Of a DNA stretch of 64,000 nt, positions 35,698 to 44,669 are shown piece after piece; position 1 is the stretch's first letter; each line of letters begins with the position of its first letter. The stretch spans positions 22,521 to 86,520 of the forward strand of contig UBQW01000038.1 in the NCBI GenBank assembly GCA_900467745.1. The letters run 5' to 3'. Below the pieces are notes generated by a model. It was not told the DNA's origin. It did not search any database and saw nothing but the letters and a program-made list of their open reading frames with translations. The stretch is from Hyphomicrobiales bacterium. GTDB lineage: Bacteria > Pseudomonadota > Alphaproteobacteria > Rhizobiales > Rhizobiaceae. The position numbers and the translations under genes are program-made.

Positions 35698-36555
35698 ATG
35701 AGAGCACATAGCCCCACGCGGTGGCGGTTCAGGCGGCCGAGTGTCATTCCAGGATTTGGAATGGCACTCGGCTTTACCTTGATCTGGCTCACCCTTCTTA
35801 TCCTCATCCCCCTCTCGGGCCTGGCATGGCGTTCGAGCGAACTCGGCTGGGAGAAATTCTGGTCGATCGCCATTGATGCCCGCACCGTGAACGCGCTGCG
35901 GATCAGCTTCGGCACCGCCTTTGCGGCTGCCTGCGTCAACGTCGTCTTCGGCATCGTGCTCGCCTGGGTACTGGTGCGATACCGCTTTCCCGGCAAGCGC
36001 ATCATCGACGCCATGGTCGACCTGCCCTTCGCGCTGCCGACCGCCGTCGCCGGCATCGCGCTTGCGACGCTCTATGCGCCCAACGGCTGGCTTGGCCAGT
36101 TCCTGACGCCGCTCGGCATCAAGATCGCCTTCACCCCTGTCGGCATCGTCGTGGCACTCGTCTTCGTCGGCCTGCCATTTGTGGTGCGCACGGTGCAGCC
36201 TGTGATGGAGGAGATCGACAAGGAGGTCGAGGAGGCCGCCGCCACGCTCGGCGCCAACCGTCTGCAGACGATCACCCGGGTTCTGTTGCCTGGCCTCGCG
36301 CCGGCGGTTCTCACGGGTTTCGCCTTGGCCTTTGCACGGGGCGTCGGTGAGTACGGATCTGTCATCTTCATCGCCGGCAACCTGCCGTTTAAATCGGAGA
36401 TCGCACCACTGCTGATTGTCATCAAGCTGGAAGAATACAACTACGCGGCCGCCACCGGTATAGCCGCCGTCATGCTGGTGCTATCCTTCGCCATGCTTCT
36501 CGTGATCAACCTTATCCAGAGCTGGAGCAGACGGAGGTATGGCAATGGCGCATGA
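35698..36555 (+). CDS. cysT: Sulfate ABC transporter permease CysT
   Basis: A 285-residue inner-membrane permease (CysT/CysU). Six hydrophobic segments are seen, with the first at about residues 18-40. The permease-loop segment reads VEEAAATLGANRLQTITRVL, and ARGVGEYGSVIFIAGNLPF is characteristic of sulfate permeases. It begins 8 bp after sbp and overlaps cysW by 11 bp. Confidence 0.95.
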   Translation: MRAHSPTRWRFRRPSVIPGFGMALGFTLIWLTLLILIPLSGLAWRSSELGWEKFWSIAIDARTVNALRISFGTAFAAACVNVVFGIVLAWVLVRYRFPGKRIIDAMVDLPFALPTAVAGIALATLYAPNGWLGQFLTPLGIKIAFTPVGIVVALVFVGLPFVVRTVQPVMEEIDKEVEEAAATLGANRLQTITRVLLPGLAPAVLTGFALAFARGVGEYGSVIFIAGNLPFKSEIAPLLIVIKLEEYNYAAATGIAAVMLVLSFAMLLVINLIQSWSRRRYGNGA

Positions 36556-37420
36556 GATCCAAGCTTCCCCCGCCGCGAAAGTGCGCTCCGTCGTCACCGA
36601 GCATCGATGGGCGCGATGGACGCTGATCGTCGCCTCCCTGGTGTTTTTGACACTGATCCTGATCCTGCCGCTCACAGCCGTGTTCGTCGAAGCATTCCGA
36701 AAAGGGCCGACCGCATTCTTCACGGCCCTGCAGGACGCGGAAACCTTTTCCGCCATCCGACTGACCCTGATCGTCGCTGGCATCAGCGTGCCGTTGAACG
36801 TCGTCTTCGGCGTTGCCGCTGCTTGGGCAATCGCCAAGTTCGAGTTCAAGGGCAAGGCCTTCCTGACAACGCTGATCGACCTACCCTTCTCGGTCTCGCC
36901 GGTCATATCGGGTCTGGTCTTCGTACTGCTGCTCGGCGCCAACACCTATCTCGGCCAATGGCTGAGCGCGCACAGCATCAAGATCCTCTTCGCGGTTCCA
37001 GGGCTGATCCTGGCGACCATGTTCGTCACCTTCCCCTTCGTCGCCCGCGAGCTCATCCCGCTCATGCAGGAACAAGGGACCGGTGATGAAGAGGCGGCGA
37101 TCTCGCTTGGGGCCAGCGGCTGGCAGACCTTCTGGCACGTGACCTTGCCAAACATCAAATGGGGGCTGCTCTACGGCGTTCTGCTTTGCAACGCCCGCGC
37201 TATGGGCGAGTTCGGCGCTGTCTCGGTGGTTTCCGGCCATATTCGCGGCCAGACCAACACCATGCCGCTACAGGTGGAAATCCTCTACAACGAGTATAAT
37301 TTCACCGGGGCATTTGCCGTTGCCACCCTGCTTGCGCTGCTCGCACTCGTCACCCTTGTTTTGAAGACCTTGCTGGAAATGCGTTATAGCGATGAAATCG
37401 CCGCGAGCCGGCGGCACTGA
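36545..37420 (+). CDS. cysW: Sulfate ABC transporter permease CysW
   Basis: A 291-residue inner-membrane partner of CysT. The permease loop reads EEAAISLGASGWQTFWHVTL, and NARAMGEFGAVSVVSGHIRG is diagnostic for CysW. The start is placed at ATG 36545, since GGAGG at 36533-36537 is correctly spaced for it; ATG 36539 is too close. The 11-bp overlap with cysT shows translational coupling. Confidence 0.95.
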   Translation: MAHEIQASPAAKVRSVVTEHRWARWTLIVASLVFLTLILILPLTAVFVEAFRKGPTAFFTALQDAETFSAIRLTLIVAGISVPLNVVFGVAAAWAIAKFEFKGKAFLTTLIDLPFSVSPVISGLVFVLLLGANTYLGQWLSAHSIKILFAVPGLILATMFVTFPFVARELIPLMQEQGTGDEEAAISLGASGWQTFWHVTLPNIKWGLLYGVLLCNARAMGEFGAVSVVSGHIRGQTNTMPLQVEILYNEYNFTGAFAVATLLALLALVTLVLKTLLEMRYSDEIAASRRH

Positions 37421-37429
37421 GGAATTAGA

Positions 37430-38476
37430 ATGGAAGTTCGTGTTCAAAACCTACGCAAGGAATTCGATCGATTTCCGGCTCTGCATGACGTGTCGCTCGA
37501 CATCCGCTCCGGCGAGCTGATCGCGCTGCTTGGTCCGTCGGGCTCTGGCAAAACGACCTTGCTCAGGCTCATCGCCGGGCTCGAAAGCCCGACAGATGGC
37601 CTGATCTATTTCGGCGACGAGGATGCATCGCGCAAGAGTGTTCAGGAGCGCAATATCGGCTTCGTGTTCCAGCATTACGCGCTGTTTCGTCACATGACGG
37701 TGCTCGACAATGTCGCCTTCGGCCTGAAGGTGCGCCATGCCTCGCGCCGCCCTCCAAAACACGAGATCCGCAGGCGGGCGCTGGAACTGCTCGACCTCGT
37801 CCAGCTTCCCGGCCTGGAAAAGCGCTACCCCGCACAGCTGTCAGGCGGCCAGCGGCAGCGCGTGGCGCTCGCGCGCGCAATGGCGGTGGAACCCAACGTC
37901 CTGCTCCTTGACGAGCCGTTCGGCGCGCTCGACGCCCAGGTCCGCAAGGACCTTCGAAAATGGCTTCGTGAAATACACGACAGGACCGGACACACGACCG
38001 TCTTCGTCACTCACGACCAGGACGAGGCCATGGAGCTCGCAGACCGTGTGGTCGTGATGAGCCAGGGCGCGATCGAACAGGTCGGCACACCAGACGACGT
38101 CTACGATCACCCCAATTCCCCCTTCGTCTTCGGCTTCGTCGGCCAGTCGAACTGTCTTGACGTCAAAGTATTAAACGGCGACATCTGGTTCGACGGCCGA
38201 GCCCTCGGCATCCGCGCAGACGGCGAGGCAGATGGCGAGGCGAGCCTCTACTTTCGGCCGCACGACATCGAAATTCGCAATGGCGACGGTTCCATTTCCG
38301 GCGTCGTGACGACCAGCCGCCGGGTTGCCGGCACCCGCCATGTCGAGGTCGATATAGGCCAAGGACATCCGCCGATCGAGCTTGAACTGCCACCGGCAGC
38401 TGCGGGCAGCCTTGCCCAAGGCGGAATTGCGTTTCGGCCCTCGCGCTGGAAACTGTTCAGATCTGCCAAGCGCTGA
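37430..38476 (+). CDS. cysA: Sulfate ABC transporter ATP-binding protein CysA
   Basis: A 348-residue ATPase driving sulfate uptake through CysTW. Walker A GPSGSGKTT, Q-loop FVFQHYALFRHMTV, signature LSGGQRQRVALARA, Walker B LLLDEPFGALDAQVRKDL and H-loop FVTHDQDEAME. The VFQHYALFRHMTVFDN-like segment and the RKDLRKWLR segment are CysA features. A C-terminal TOBE-like domain follows (LYFRPHDIEI). It ends the operon, with a terminator 25 bp downstream. Confidence 0.95.
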   Translation: MEVRVQNLRKEFDRFPALHDVSLDIRSGELIALLGPSGSGKTTLLRLIAGLESPTDGLIYFGDEDASRKSVQERNIGFVFQHYALFRHMTVLDNVAFGLKVRHASRRPPKHEIRRRALELLDLVQLPGLEKRYPAQLSGGQRQRVALARAMAVEPNVLLLDEPFGALDAQVRKDLRKWLREIHDRTGHTTVFVTHDQDEAMELADRVVVMSQGAIEQVGTPDDVYDHPNSPFVFGFVGQSNCLDVKVLNGDIWFDGRALGIRADGEADGEASLYFRPHDIEIRNGDGSISGVVTTSRRVAGTRHVEVDIGQGHPPIELELPPAAAGSLAQGGIAFRPSRWKLFRSAKR

Positions 38477-38500
38477 TCCGTAAAACTGTCCGGGACGGGG

Positions 38501-38525
38501 AGAACGGCAAATTGCCGTTCTTTTC
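38501..38525 (+). terminator. Intrinsic terminator after cysA
   Basis: AGAACGGCAA (38501-38510) pairs with TTGCCGTTCT (38512-38521), followed by TTT. It ends the sulfate operon. Confidence 0.85.
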
Positions 38526-38698
38526 GTTTCCGCCCCCGTGCGGCCGACACCTTCAGGCAGGGCGAGCCATGAAAATCTGACATGCGCTTCCGTTATCCCC
38601 ATTGTCGTCAAGCTCAGCTTTAGAATTACGCCGTAGAATGATTGGGCTGTCGCTGCAGGCGATGGTGTGACCGCTGATCGCATTGAAAGACTTTGGCC

Positions 38699-40156
38699 AT
38701 GACAAGCATTGCTTCTGACTTCGACATTTTCGATCTGGCGCCGATTGCCATGTGGATCGAGGATTTCAGCGCAGTAGCAGCTCAGTTTTCAGACTGGAGA
38801 CGGGCTGGCATCACCGATATCAGAAGCTTCCTGAACGAGGATGTGAACCGCGTCGCGGCCTGCTCGCAACGGATCCGGATCTTGCGCGTCAACCAGAAGA
38901 CGCTCGACCTTTTCGAAGCCGACAGCCAGGAGCATCTGACAGAAAACCTCTCTTCCATCTTCCGTGACGAGATGCTTCAAAGCCATGTCAACGAGCTTGC
39001 CTCCCTTTGGGACGGTAGCCTCGAATTTGACGGCAGCGCCGTCAATTACACACTTTCGGGTCGCCGCCTCGACATACAGCTGCGAGGGTCCGTCCTGCCC
39101 GGCCATGAAAAGACGCTCGGGCGGGTGCTGATCACCACCGAGGATGTCAGCGCGCGAGAGCACGCACGTCGTGCCGAACAGGAAAACCGTCTCTATGCCG
39201 AGGGTATTTTCGAACATTCGCCCGTGTCGCTATGGATCGAGGATTTCAGTCGCGTTAAAGCGTTGGTTGAAGACGTGCGCAGTCGCGGCATCGTTGATTT
39301 TCGTGTATTTACAGACGTCCATCCGGAATTCGTAATGCAATGCATGAGCGAGATCAGCGTGATCGACGTCAACAAGGCGACACTTGATCTCTTCAGCGCG
39401 CCGGATCGCACCACCCTCCTCCATGGCATCGCAAACATTTTCCGTGACGAGATGGAAAAGACATTTCGCGAGCAATTGATCGAGCTATGGAATGGCAATC
39501 TCTTTCACCAACGCGAGGTCATAAACTACGCGCTGGACGGTTCGGAGAGACATGTGCTCTTGCAGTTTTCGGTCTTCCCAGGCCACGAAAGCGACTGGTC
39601 ACGCGTCCAAGTCGCCTTGACCGATATCACCGCCCGCAAGAAGGCCGAGGCCTATCTTGAATATCTCGGCAAGCATGACGTCCTCACCAAGCTGCACAAC
39701 CGTGCTTTTTACATGGATGAGCTCAACCGCCTACAACGTAAGCCGCTGCGGCCGGTATCAGCCTTGATTATTGATCTCGACGGATTGAAGGTCGCCAACG
39801 ACCAACGAGGCCACGATGCAGGCGACGCGCTGCTGCGCCGTGTCGGCGAAGTCCTGAACGGCGCTGTGTCCATGCCGAACCACGCAGCCCGCATCGGCGG
39901 CGACGAGTTCGCGGTTCTTATGCCCGGAGCCGACCGACAGGCAGCATTGGCCATGCTGGAGACTATTCAGGGGCTCCTCAAAATCAACAACCAGTTCTAT
40001 TCCAATGCTCCACTCGACATTTCGGTCGGCCATGCCACCAGTGAAGAAGGCGAGACGATGGAAGCGATGGTCCGGCGCGCCGATCTGGCGATGTACGAAC
40101 AAAAGCGGGCGCGTCGCGCGAACACCAGCTCCGCTCTGGCAAGGGCGAGCGCCTAG
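38699..40156 (+). CDS. Diguanylate cyclase with two tandem PAS-like sensor domains
   Basis: A 485-residue protein. Two repeated sensor modules of about 155 residues (about 1-150 and 155-310) share patterns such as AMWIEDFS/SLWIEDFS, LRVNQKTLDLF/IDVNKATLDLF and IFRDEM, followed by a C-terminal GGDEF domain (about 325-470) with LIIDLDGLK and ARIGGDEFAVL. The active-site GGDEF is intact, so it should make cyclic di-GMP. The RxxD allosteric inhibition site is not seen five residues before GGDEF. No signal peptide or membrane helix is seen, so it is likely cytosolic. The start is ATG 38699; a TTG at 38693 is possible. Confidence 0.88.
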   Translation: MTSIASDFDIFDLAPIAMWIEDFSAVAAQFSDWRRAGITDIRSFLNEDVNRVAACSQRIRILRVNQKTLDLFEADSQEHLTENLSSIFRDEMLQSHVNELASLWDGSLEFDGSAVNYTLSGRRLDIQLRGSVLPGHEKTLGRVLITTEDVSAREHARRAEQENRLYAEGIFEHSPVSLWIEDFSRVKALVEDVRSRGIVDFRVFTDVHPEFVMQCMSEISVIDVNKATLDLFSAPDRTTLLHGIANIFRDEMEKTFREQLIELWNGNLFHQREVINYALDGSERHVLLQFSVFPGHESDWSRVQVALTDITARKKAEAYLEYLGKHDVLTKLHNRAFYMDELNRLQRKPLRPVSALIIDLDGLKVANDQRGHDAGDALLRRVGEVLNGAVSMPNHAARIGGDEFAVLMPGADRQAALAMLETIQGLLKINNQFYSNAPLDISVGHATSEEGETMEAMVRRADLAMYEQKRARRANTSSALARASA

Positions 40157-40547
40157 GCTCAGGTCTTGCCATGGTGACAAGGTCTCGTTTGTTAAAGGTG
40201 CTGATCCTTAGGGCGGGTGAAGGCCTTCCAGATCAGAACACAGGGCTGCAGCACTGAGCGTCTAAGCGGCCGGCGGCACCCGACCAAGACGCAACGACCG
40301 CGAGCGGCCAAGGCAACTAGCAGGCACGCCCACGCCATCCGATCTCGTCTTTGCGAGACACAGTTCGCATGCCGGAAGATATGTTCGCAATTTGAACGTC
40401 GACCGACAAGTCAACGAAATACGAGACATAGCTTGGTCCTCGGCGATTGCGACCAGAGATCGGTTGATTGTACGCTGGCCGTCAAACGGCAGCGATGGTC
40501 TTTCGCAAAATTTCTGGTATCGTCGCTTCTTCTGTGGGGGAGTACGT
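40157..40547. other. Intergenic stretch, nothing recognised
   Basis: About 390 bp between the cyclase gene and a small gene. No convincing gene, RNA or repeat seen. It probably holds the promoter of the small gene at its right end. Confidence 0.5.
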
Positions 40548-40550
40548 GTG

Positions 40551-40778
40551 ATGACGAGTTTGATCCCGGACGCGTTCTACTGGGCGCGATCAAGCAAGCA
40601 TGCAAGGGGACGAGCAACCATCGTTCAGGTCTCCACCATCTTCGGCAAAGAGCCTGACTACTGGACGCTCGCCGTTCCCGGATCCGACCAGCATCACATG
40701 GTCGACGACTTCGAGATCATCGCTCCGGTCGAGCTGTTTGATGCCGTTGCGGCGCAACTCAGGATCGCTGCTGAGTAG
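40551..40778 (+). CDS. Small conserved-looking protein, unknown function
   Basis: A 75-residue soluble protein starting MTSLIPDAFYWARSSKH. It is rich in aromatic residues, with IFGKEPDYWTLAVPG and VDDFEIIAPVELFDAV. GGGGGAG at 40536-40542 lies upstream of both ATG 40551 and an in-frame GTG 40548. A longer reading frame upstream lacks such a site. I do not recognise a family. It is included because its composition and site look genuine. Confidence 0.6.
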   Translation: MTSLIPDAFYWARSSKHARGRATIVQVSTIFGKEPDYWTLAVPGSDQHHMVDDFEIIAPVELFDAVAAQLRIAAE

Positions 40779-41037
40779 GTCAGGCCCCTATTCGATGACG
40801 ACCTCCTTCCCAATCGCAGCCAAGTCGCGGTTCTGCATTTACGCGATCGTTTACTGTTGCGTACTTCCCCGCCGATGATCAGTCCGCCTAGTCTTGCGGC
40901 ACCTCGCATCAAGAATGGCAAGAGGAAAGCTATTGCGTGCTCAACTTCAATCGATCGCCGCCATATTCGCCCGGACTACACTTCGATCTTGACGCCCGAC
41001 GGTTTTGGCGCAGCAACTTCAAACGAGGCAAATCCGA

Positions 41038-41351
41038 CTAGAGCCGCGGATCGTCGAAGGCCTCACCAAGATAGGCACCGATCTGCAGTCCCGAAGATCG
41101 GGAGCTAATGGATAGTGACGGCACTCGCTGTGGGAGCTGATCTCGCCAACTTCTGTCACAACATACCAGCGTCGTCGTGAACTCACCTTGTTTGCGGTCT
41201 GGGACGGCAACGGGTCCGAGCAGACACGAAGGTTAAACTGACGTCTACCGCCGTTGCCTACCACTACTGGCAAAGCGCCGCGGTCGCGCCGTCGCTGCAG
41301 CGTCTCGACTGACATTGACAGGTCGCCCTTGCAGTAAACACCGTCGGTCAA
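41038..41351 (-). pseudogene. Possible small gene with a frameshift
   Basis: On the minus strand a frame from 41351 reads MTDGVYCKGDLSMSVETL..., then RRRWYVVTEVGEISSHSE and RHYPLAPDLRD near 41100. The neighbouring frame takes over with QIGAYLGEAFDDPRL and a TAG at 41038-41040. The two pieces look like one protein split by a one-base indel near 41090. The family is not recognised. This is based on protein-like composition in both frames and is weak. The flanking bases 40779-41037 and 41352-41530 show nothing else. Confidence 0.35.
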
Positions 41352-41530
41352 AGCATGGCTCTTTCTGGTTTAGCGTGGTTCGGACAAGTCCCCGGCGCCT
41401 CCTGCCTCGTTAGTCCAGGCGGACGGCGGGATCCCGTCGCATTGGTGGGTGCGACAGGCGTATGGCCCATATTTATCAGTTGGCGGCAGCGCCTTCCAAA
41501 CGTACGAATGCCTTTTTACGGAGGACAATG

Positions 41531-41989
41531 ATGGGAGATCGTGGCCAAGAGTTCGCCAGCATCGTCTACACGATCCTCGTTATTGAGAAACGACCTCGGG
41601 TGGAGGACGCCGCTCGGTCTCTCAAGATGAGCTATGCCACTTTGCATTCACGGCTGATCGCGAGAACGAGCTTCTCGCCCGACGAAGTCCGCGAACTCCT
41701 GCGAGCTGTGCCCGATCCGAGGCTCCTGGCCTATCTCCTGGATGGAACGAAGTTTACGGCAGCCGAACGACCTATGGCCGGCGAGTTTGAACCTTCCATC
41801 GAACGTGGTGCAACCAAGGTCGTCGTCGGCGCGGCAGACGTGCTTGAGATCATCGATGCCGCAATGGCCGGAGGCGGCCTTGACCATAGGCAGGGAGCAC
41901 TGGTGCAAAGCAAGATAGACGAAACGGAGCGCGCGCTCGCATCTCTCCGGATCCAGCTGCAGCATCGCAAGGGTTTTGATGTCGATTAA
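41531..41989 (+). CDS. Phage CII-like DNA-binding protein, hypothetical
   Basis: A 152-residue protein. The N-terminal half resembles phage regulatory CII-type proteins: a helical DNA-binding region (RVEDAARSLKMSYATLHSRLIARTSFSPDEVRELL, positions about 21-56) followed by PDPRLLAYLLDGT, which recurs in CII-like families. The C-terminal third is a charged helix (KIDETERALASLRIQLQHR). ATG 41531 is chosen with GGAGGA at 41519-41524. It has no phage neighbours, so it is probably a domesticated regulator. Start at 41462 is less likely. Confidence 0.6.
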   Translation: MGDRGQEFASIVYTILVIEKRPRVEDAARSLKMSYATLHSRLIARTSFSPDEVRELLRAVPDPRLLAYLLDGTKFTAAERPMAGEFEPSIERGATKVVVGAADVLEIIDAAMAGGGLDHRQGALVQSKIDETERALASLRIQLQHRKGFDVD

Positions 41990-42042
41990 GGCCGTGGCGA
42001 AGAGGTGTCGCGGTAGTGTTGCCGATGCACGATCAGCCGGTT

Positions 42043-42273
42043 TTACCTTTTTTTATGCCATGCTTCACGCAGCCTCGTTAGATGATCGTCTCCTTCCCGC
42101 AGAAGGCAGGCTATTTCGGCCTCAGCCGCCTTCAGCCTGCCGGCATGGAGGATTTTCTTCTGGCCGGACGTCTTTGCAACCTTGTCAGAAAGGACGATCA
42201 CCCTGCGCTTATAGACGTTGAGGATGCGTACGACGCGCATGTAGTTCCGCAGTGGGTCAGATATTTCAAACAT
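42043..42273 (-). CDS. Small basic protein, unknown function
   Basis: A possible 76-residue protein starting MFEISDPLRNYMRVVRILNVYKRR with a basic helical body (KVAKTSGQKKILHAGRLKAAEAEI). No clear ribosome-binding site precedes ATG 42273, and an overlapping plus-strand frame also exists. I list it because the amino-acid composition looks natural. Function unknown. Confidence 0.4.
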   Translation of the reverse strand: MFEISDPLRNYMRVVRILNVYKRRVIVLSDKVAKTSGQKKILHAGRLKAAEAEIACLLREGDDHLTRLREAWHKKR

Positions 42274-42661
42274 GGCAACCAATGAGATTTGAATGCCTGT
42301 TAGTCGAGCCTCTGTGCCTTCGACATCAAAACGATGAGCGGATTTTTGACGCCCTCGTTGGCCGGCATCTTGCGGGGCACGCGTTGCTCGGTGCCTGCGC
42401 GGTTTCCAGACAGTTCGGGGTCTGTCGCCAGCGATTGCGTAGGACCTCGCTGCAGCTTGCCGTCATCACCACGAATGTGAGCCTGATGGTGTTCTGGTTG
42501 CCTTGCGCTGATCCCTAATCAGCCGGTGGGGCGACGTGCTGAAACTCATCGTTGGCGACACCAAGTTGGCAAAGCATATCCGCATCGGGCGCAAACCTCG
42601 CCTGCAACTATGCGGGCTCGCAAGCTTCACTCTAAAGGTTCGCAACCACGATGGCGCGCGG
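42274..42661. other. Intergenic stretch, nothing recognised
   Basis: About 390 bp between the small minus-strand gene and the CYTH-CHAD gene. Several short frames exist on both strands but none looks like a gene. No hairpin with a T-run or known RNA seen. Confidence 0.45.
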
Positions 42662-44113
42662 CTATCGCCAGAAGCGCTTGATATCGAGCATCTCGTCCAC
42701 CGCAGACTGTGCCTTTCCGAGCAATCCTGCCTTATCGCGATCGGAGACAACACTGCCGCTTGCGGGATGGTCGGCGAGGCCGTGCTTTTTCAGGACCTCC
42801 GGGCTCGTTACGAGATCGTTCAACGCACCCAGTTCTTCCTGAAGTGCCTCGATCGCAGCCAGAAATTTCTTGCGTCGCCGTACGCCGCGCTTGTCGTCGA
42901 AGAGCGACGCGAAGAACTCAGCGGCATATCGAAGCTTCTTCGCATCCTTGCGGACATCGTGCCTGTGCTCGTCGTCTGCCTTGGCAAGTGCGCTTCCATC
43001 CCTCTTAAGGCGCTTGCGCTGTTTTTCCAGCGCGCGTGCGGCAAAGTCCTGTACGCTCGGCACATCTGGCGATACTGGCCCATTGCCGGGGAGATAGTCG
43101 CCACACTCCAGCCAATTGATCATATCAAGCATCAGAGCATGCACTCGCGAAGACCCTAAGGCATCGATGGCATCATGATAGGTGGCCGCACGTGCTGTCT
43201 TGAGCTTGGAGACGAGATCGATGTCGGATGCCTTTGCCAAGAGAACTTCGATATTGCGGGCCTCGCCGAGGACCGCGGCGAGCCAGCGCAACTCCTGGCT
43301 CAGTCTTTCCGGCTCGTCACCCGGCAGAACGCTCTTGAACAACGAGAGGGCGGATCGCAGTCGGCGGATCGCCACCCTTGTCTGGTGAAGGGCTTCCGGA
43401 TTTCGGCGCTGTAGCAGGATATCCTCGTTGAGCCTGAACTGGCGAACGCATGCGAGCGCAATCGCCCTGAATGCCGCCACGGCATTCATGCTCCGCTCCA
43501 AATAGACCGGCTCGGCCTTGACAACCGTCTTTTGCGCGCCGGCGAGGACGAAGCCACGCTCGGCCTTCGACCGCACGCTGAACCGGAATCTGGCCACGGC
43601 ATCAATCTTCCGGGCGAAAACGAACAGATCGCTCGGGCGTCCCTCCTTCAGCTCGATCTCGACCTCTCTGATCGCAGAACGGCGGTCACCGGAGATGGCG
43701 TCACCCTCATCGAGAACCACCTCTATACGTGAGCCATTCTCCACCACGTTCCAGAGCCGTCTCGCGATCACGACGTCGAACACGGGTTCGAGCTTCACAT
43801 CGCCGCCGAACTCCCCAAGCAGCGGGCTCGTGTGATCGAGAACGGGTTCGTCGCCCTCGATTGGCGTCTCCCATTCAGACCGTGCAAACAGGGATAGGCT
43901 TGGCCCCGTCGCTTTGACCGTCTGCGTCCTGGTCTCCCCGACCTGCCTGATGCGCAAGGTGTAGCCTTCCTTCCAGAGCCTGCGGTCAGCGGTATCGAAA
44001 TAGGTAGATCGCTGATCGAGAACCTTGTCGGGTTCCCCGAGAAGATCGGAACCAACCAGGGCATCGAGGGCTTCTTGTGACAGGTCGAGCTTGATTTCGG
44101 TTTCGGGCGACAA
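42662..44113 (-). CDS. CYTH-CHAD domain protein, polyphosphate-linked
   Basis: A 483-residue cytoplasmic protein. The N-terminal CYTH domain (about 1-200) begins with the ExExK-like ETEIKLDL, with YFDTADRRLWKEGYTLRIR and a basic/acidic tunnel pattern; it is related to triphosphatases (ThTPase/inorganic triphosphatase). The C-terminal CHAD domain (about 210-480) is alpha-helical with conserved histidines and lysines, such as LHQTRVAIRRLRSALSLF and HDVRKDAKKLRYAAEF, and binds polyphosphate. The start is TTG 44113, with GGAG 7 nt upstream. It is divergent from a Nudix gene 73 bp away, which suggests a shared role in phosphate or polyphosphate metabolism. Confidence 0.88.
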   Translation of the reverse strand: MSPETEIKLDLSQEALDALVGSDLLGEPDKVLDQRSTYFDTADRRLWKEGYTLRIRQVGETRTQTVKATGPSLSLFARSEWETPIEGDEPVLDHTSPLLGEFGGDVKLEPVFDVVIARRLWNVVENGSRIEVVLDEGDAISGDRRSAIREVEIELKEGRPSDLFVFARKIDAVARFRFSVRSKAERGFVLAGAQKTVVKAEPVYLERSMNAVAAFRAIALACVRQFRLNEDILLQRRNPEALHQTRVAIRRLRSALSLFKSVLPGDEPERLSQELRWLAAVLGEARNIEVLLAKASDIDLVSKLKTARAATYHDAIDALGSSRVHALMLDMINWLECGDYLPGNGPVSPDVPSVQDFAARALEKQRKRLKRDGSALAKADDEHRHDVRKDAKKLRYAAEFFASLFDDKRGVRRRKKFLAAIEALQEELGALNDLVTSPEVLKKHGLADHPASGSVVSDRDKAGLLGKAQSAVDEMLDIKRFWR

Positions 44114-44186
44114 GTTGGACTCCGACTGTTAGAGGAACCATTTCAACGCAGACCTGACTGTCATAGTTCGGTGCTACAGCAATCTG

Positions 44187-44669
44187 ATGAAAGACCGGGA
44201 AAAATCTAGAACAGCCATGCTTTTCTGTGACGACCAATCCACCGCGAAAATTGCCATTGCACGCGACATCCAGCAGGCTGGCGCAATCTGCTATCGAAAA
44301 AAAGGAAGTGGCCGGTTGCGCATCTTGCTCGTGGGAAGCCGGCGAAACGGACGATGGGGCGTCCCGAAAGGACATTTGGACCCTGGCGAGACGACCGCCC
44401 AGGCCGCCGGGCGGGAATCCTTCGAGGAAGCGGGCGTCATAGGCACCGTCGAGACCAAACCCTTCGGTTCATTCAGCTACCACAAGGACAGTTCGCCACA
44501 TCACTACCATGTCAGCGTCCATCTTCTCCATGTTGCCGGGTCTAAACCCGATTTTCCCGAGAAGAGCACGCGCAAGCAGAAATGGTTCCCCTTGAAAGTC
44601 GCGATCCGCGATGCAGCGCAGCCTGGCCTGAAAGCTCTGCTCTCCAAGCTTCAGGACATGGACCTTTGA
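44187..44669 (+). CDS. Nudix hydrolase
   Basis: A 160-residue hydrolase of nucleoside diphosphate-linked or diphosphoinositol-like compounds. The Nudix box GX5EX7REUXEEXGU is met by GHLDPGETTAQAAGRESFEE plus AG. It resembles the diadenosine/diphosphoinositol polyphosphate phosphohydrolase branch by KGSGRLRILLVGSR and WGVPKGHLDPGE. The divergent CYTH-CHAD neighbour hints at polyphosphate substrates. Start ATG 44187; ATG 44217 possible. Its stop overlaps the start of the esterase reading frame. Confidence 0.88.
   Translation: MKDREKSRTAMLFCDDQSTAKIAIARDIQQAGAICYRKKGSGRLRILLVGSRRNGRWGVPKGHLDPGETTAQAAGRESFEEAGVIGTVETKPFGSFSYHKDSSPHHYHVSVHLLHVAGSKPDFPEKSTRKQKWFPLKVAIRDAAQPGLKALLSKLQDMDL

Noticed and set aside
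44134..44160. GGAAC before the Nudix gene as an EcfG promoter
   Set aside because: No CGTT-like element at 16 or 17 nt.
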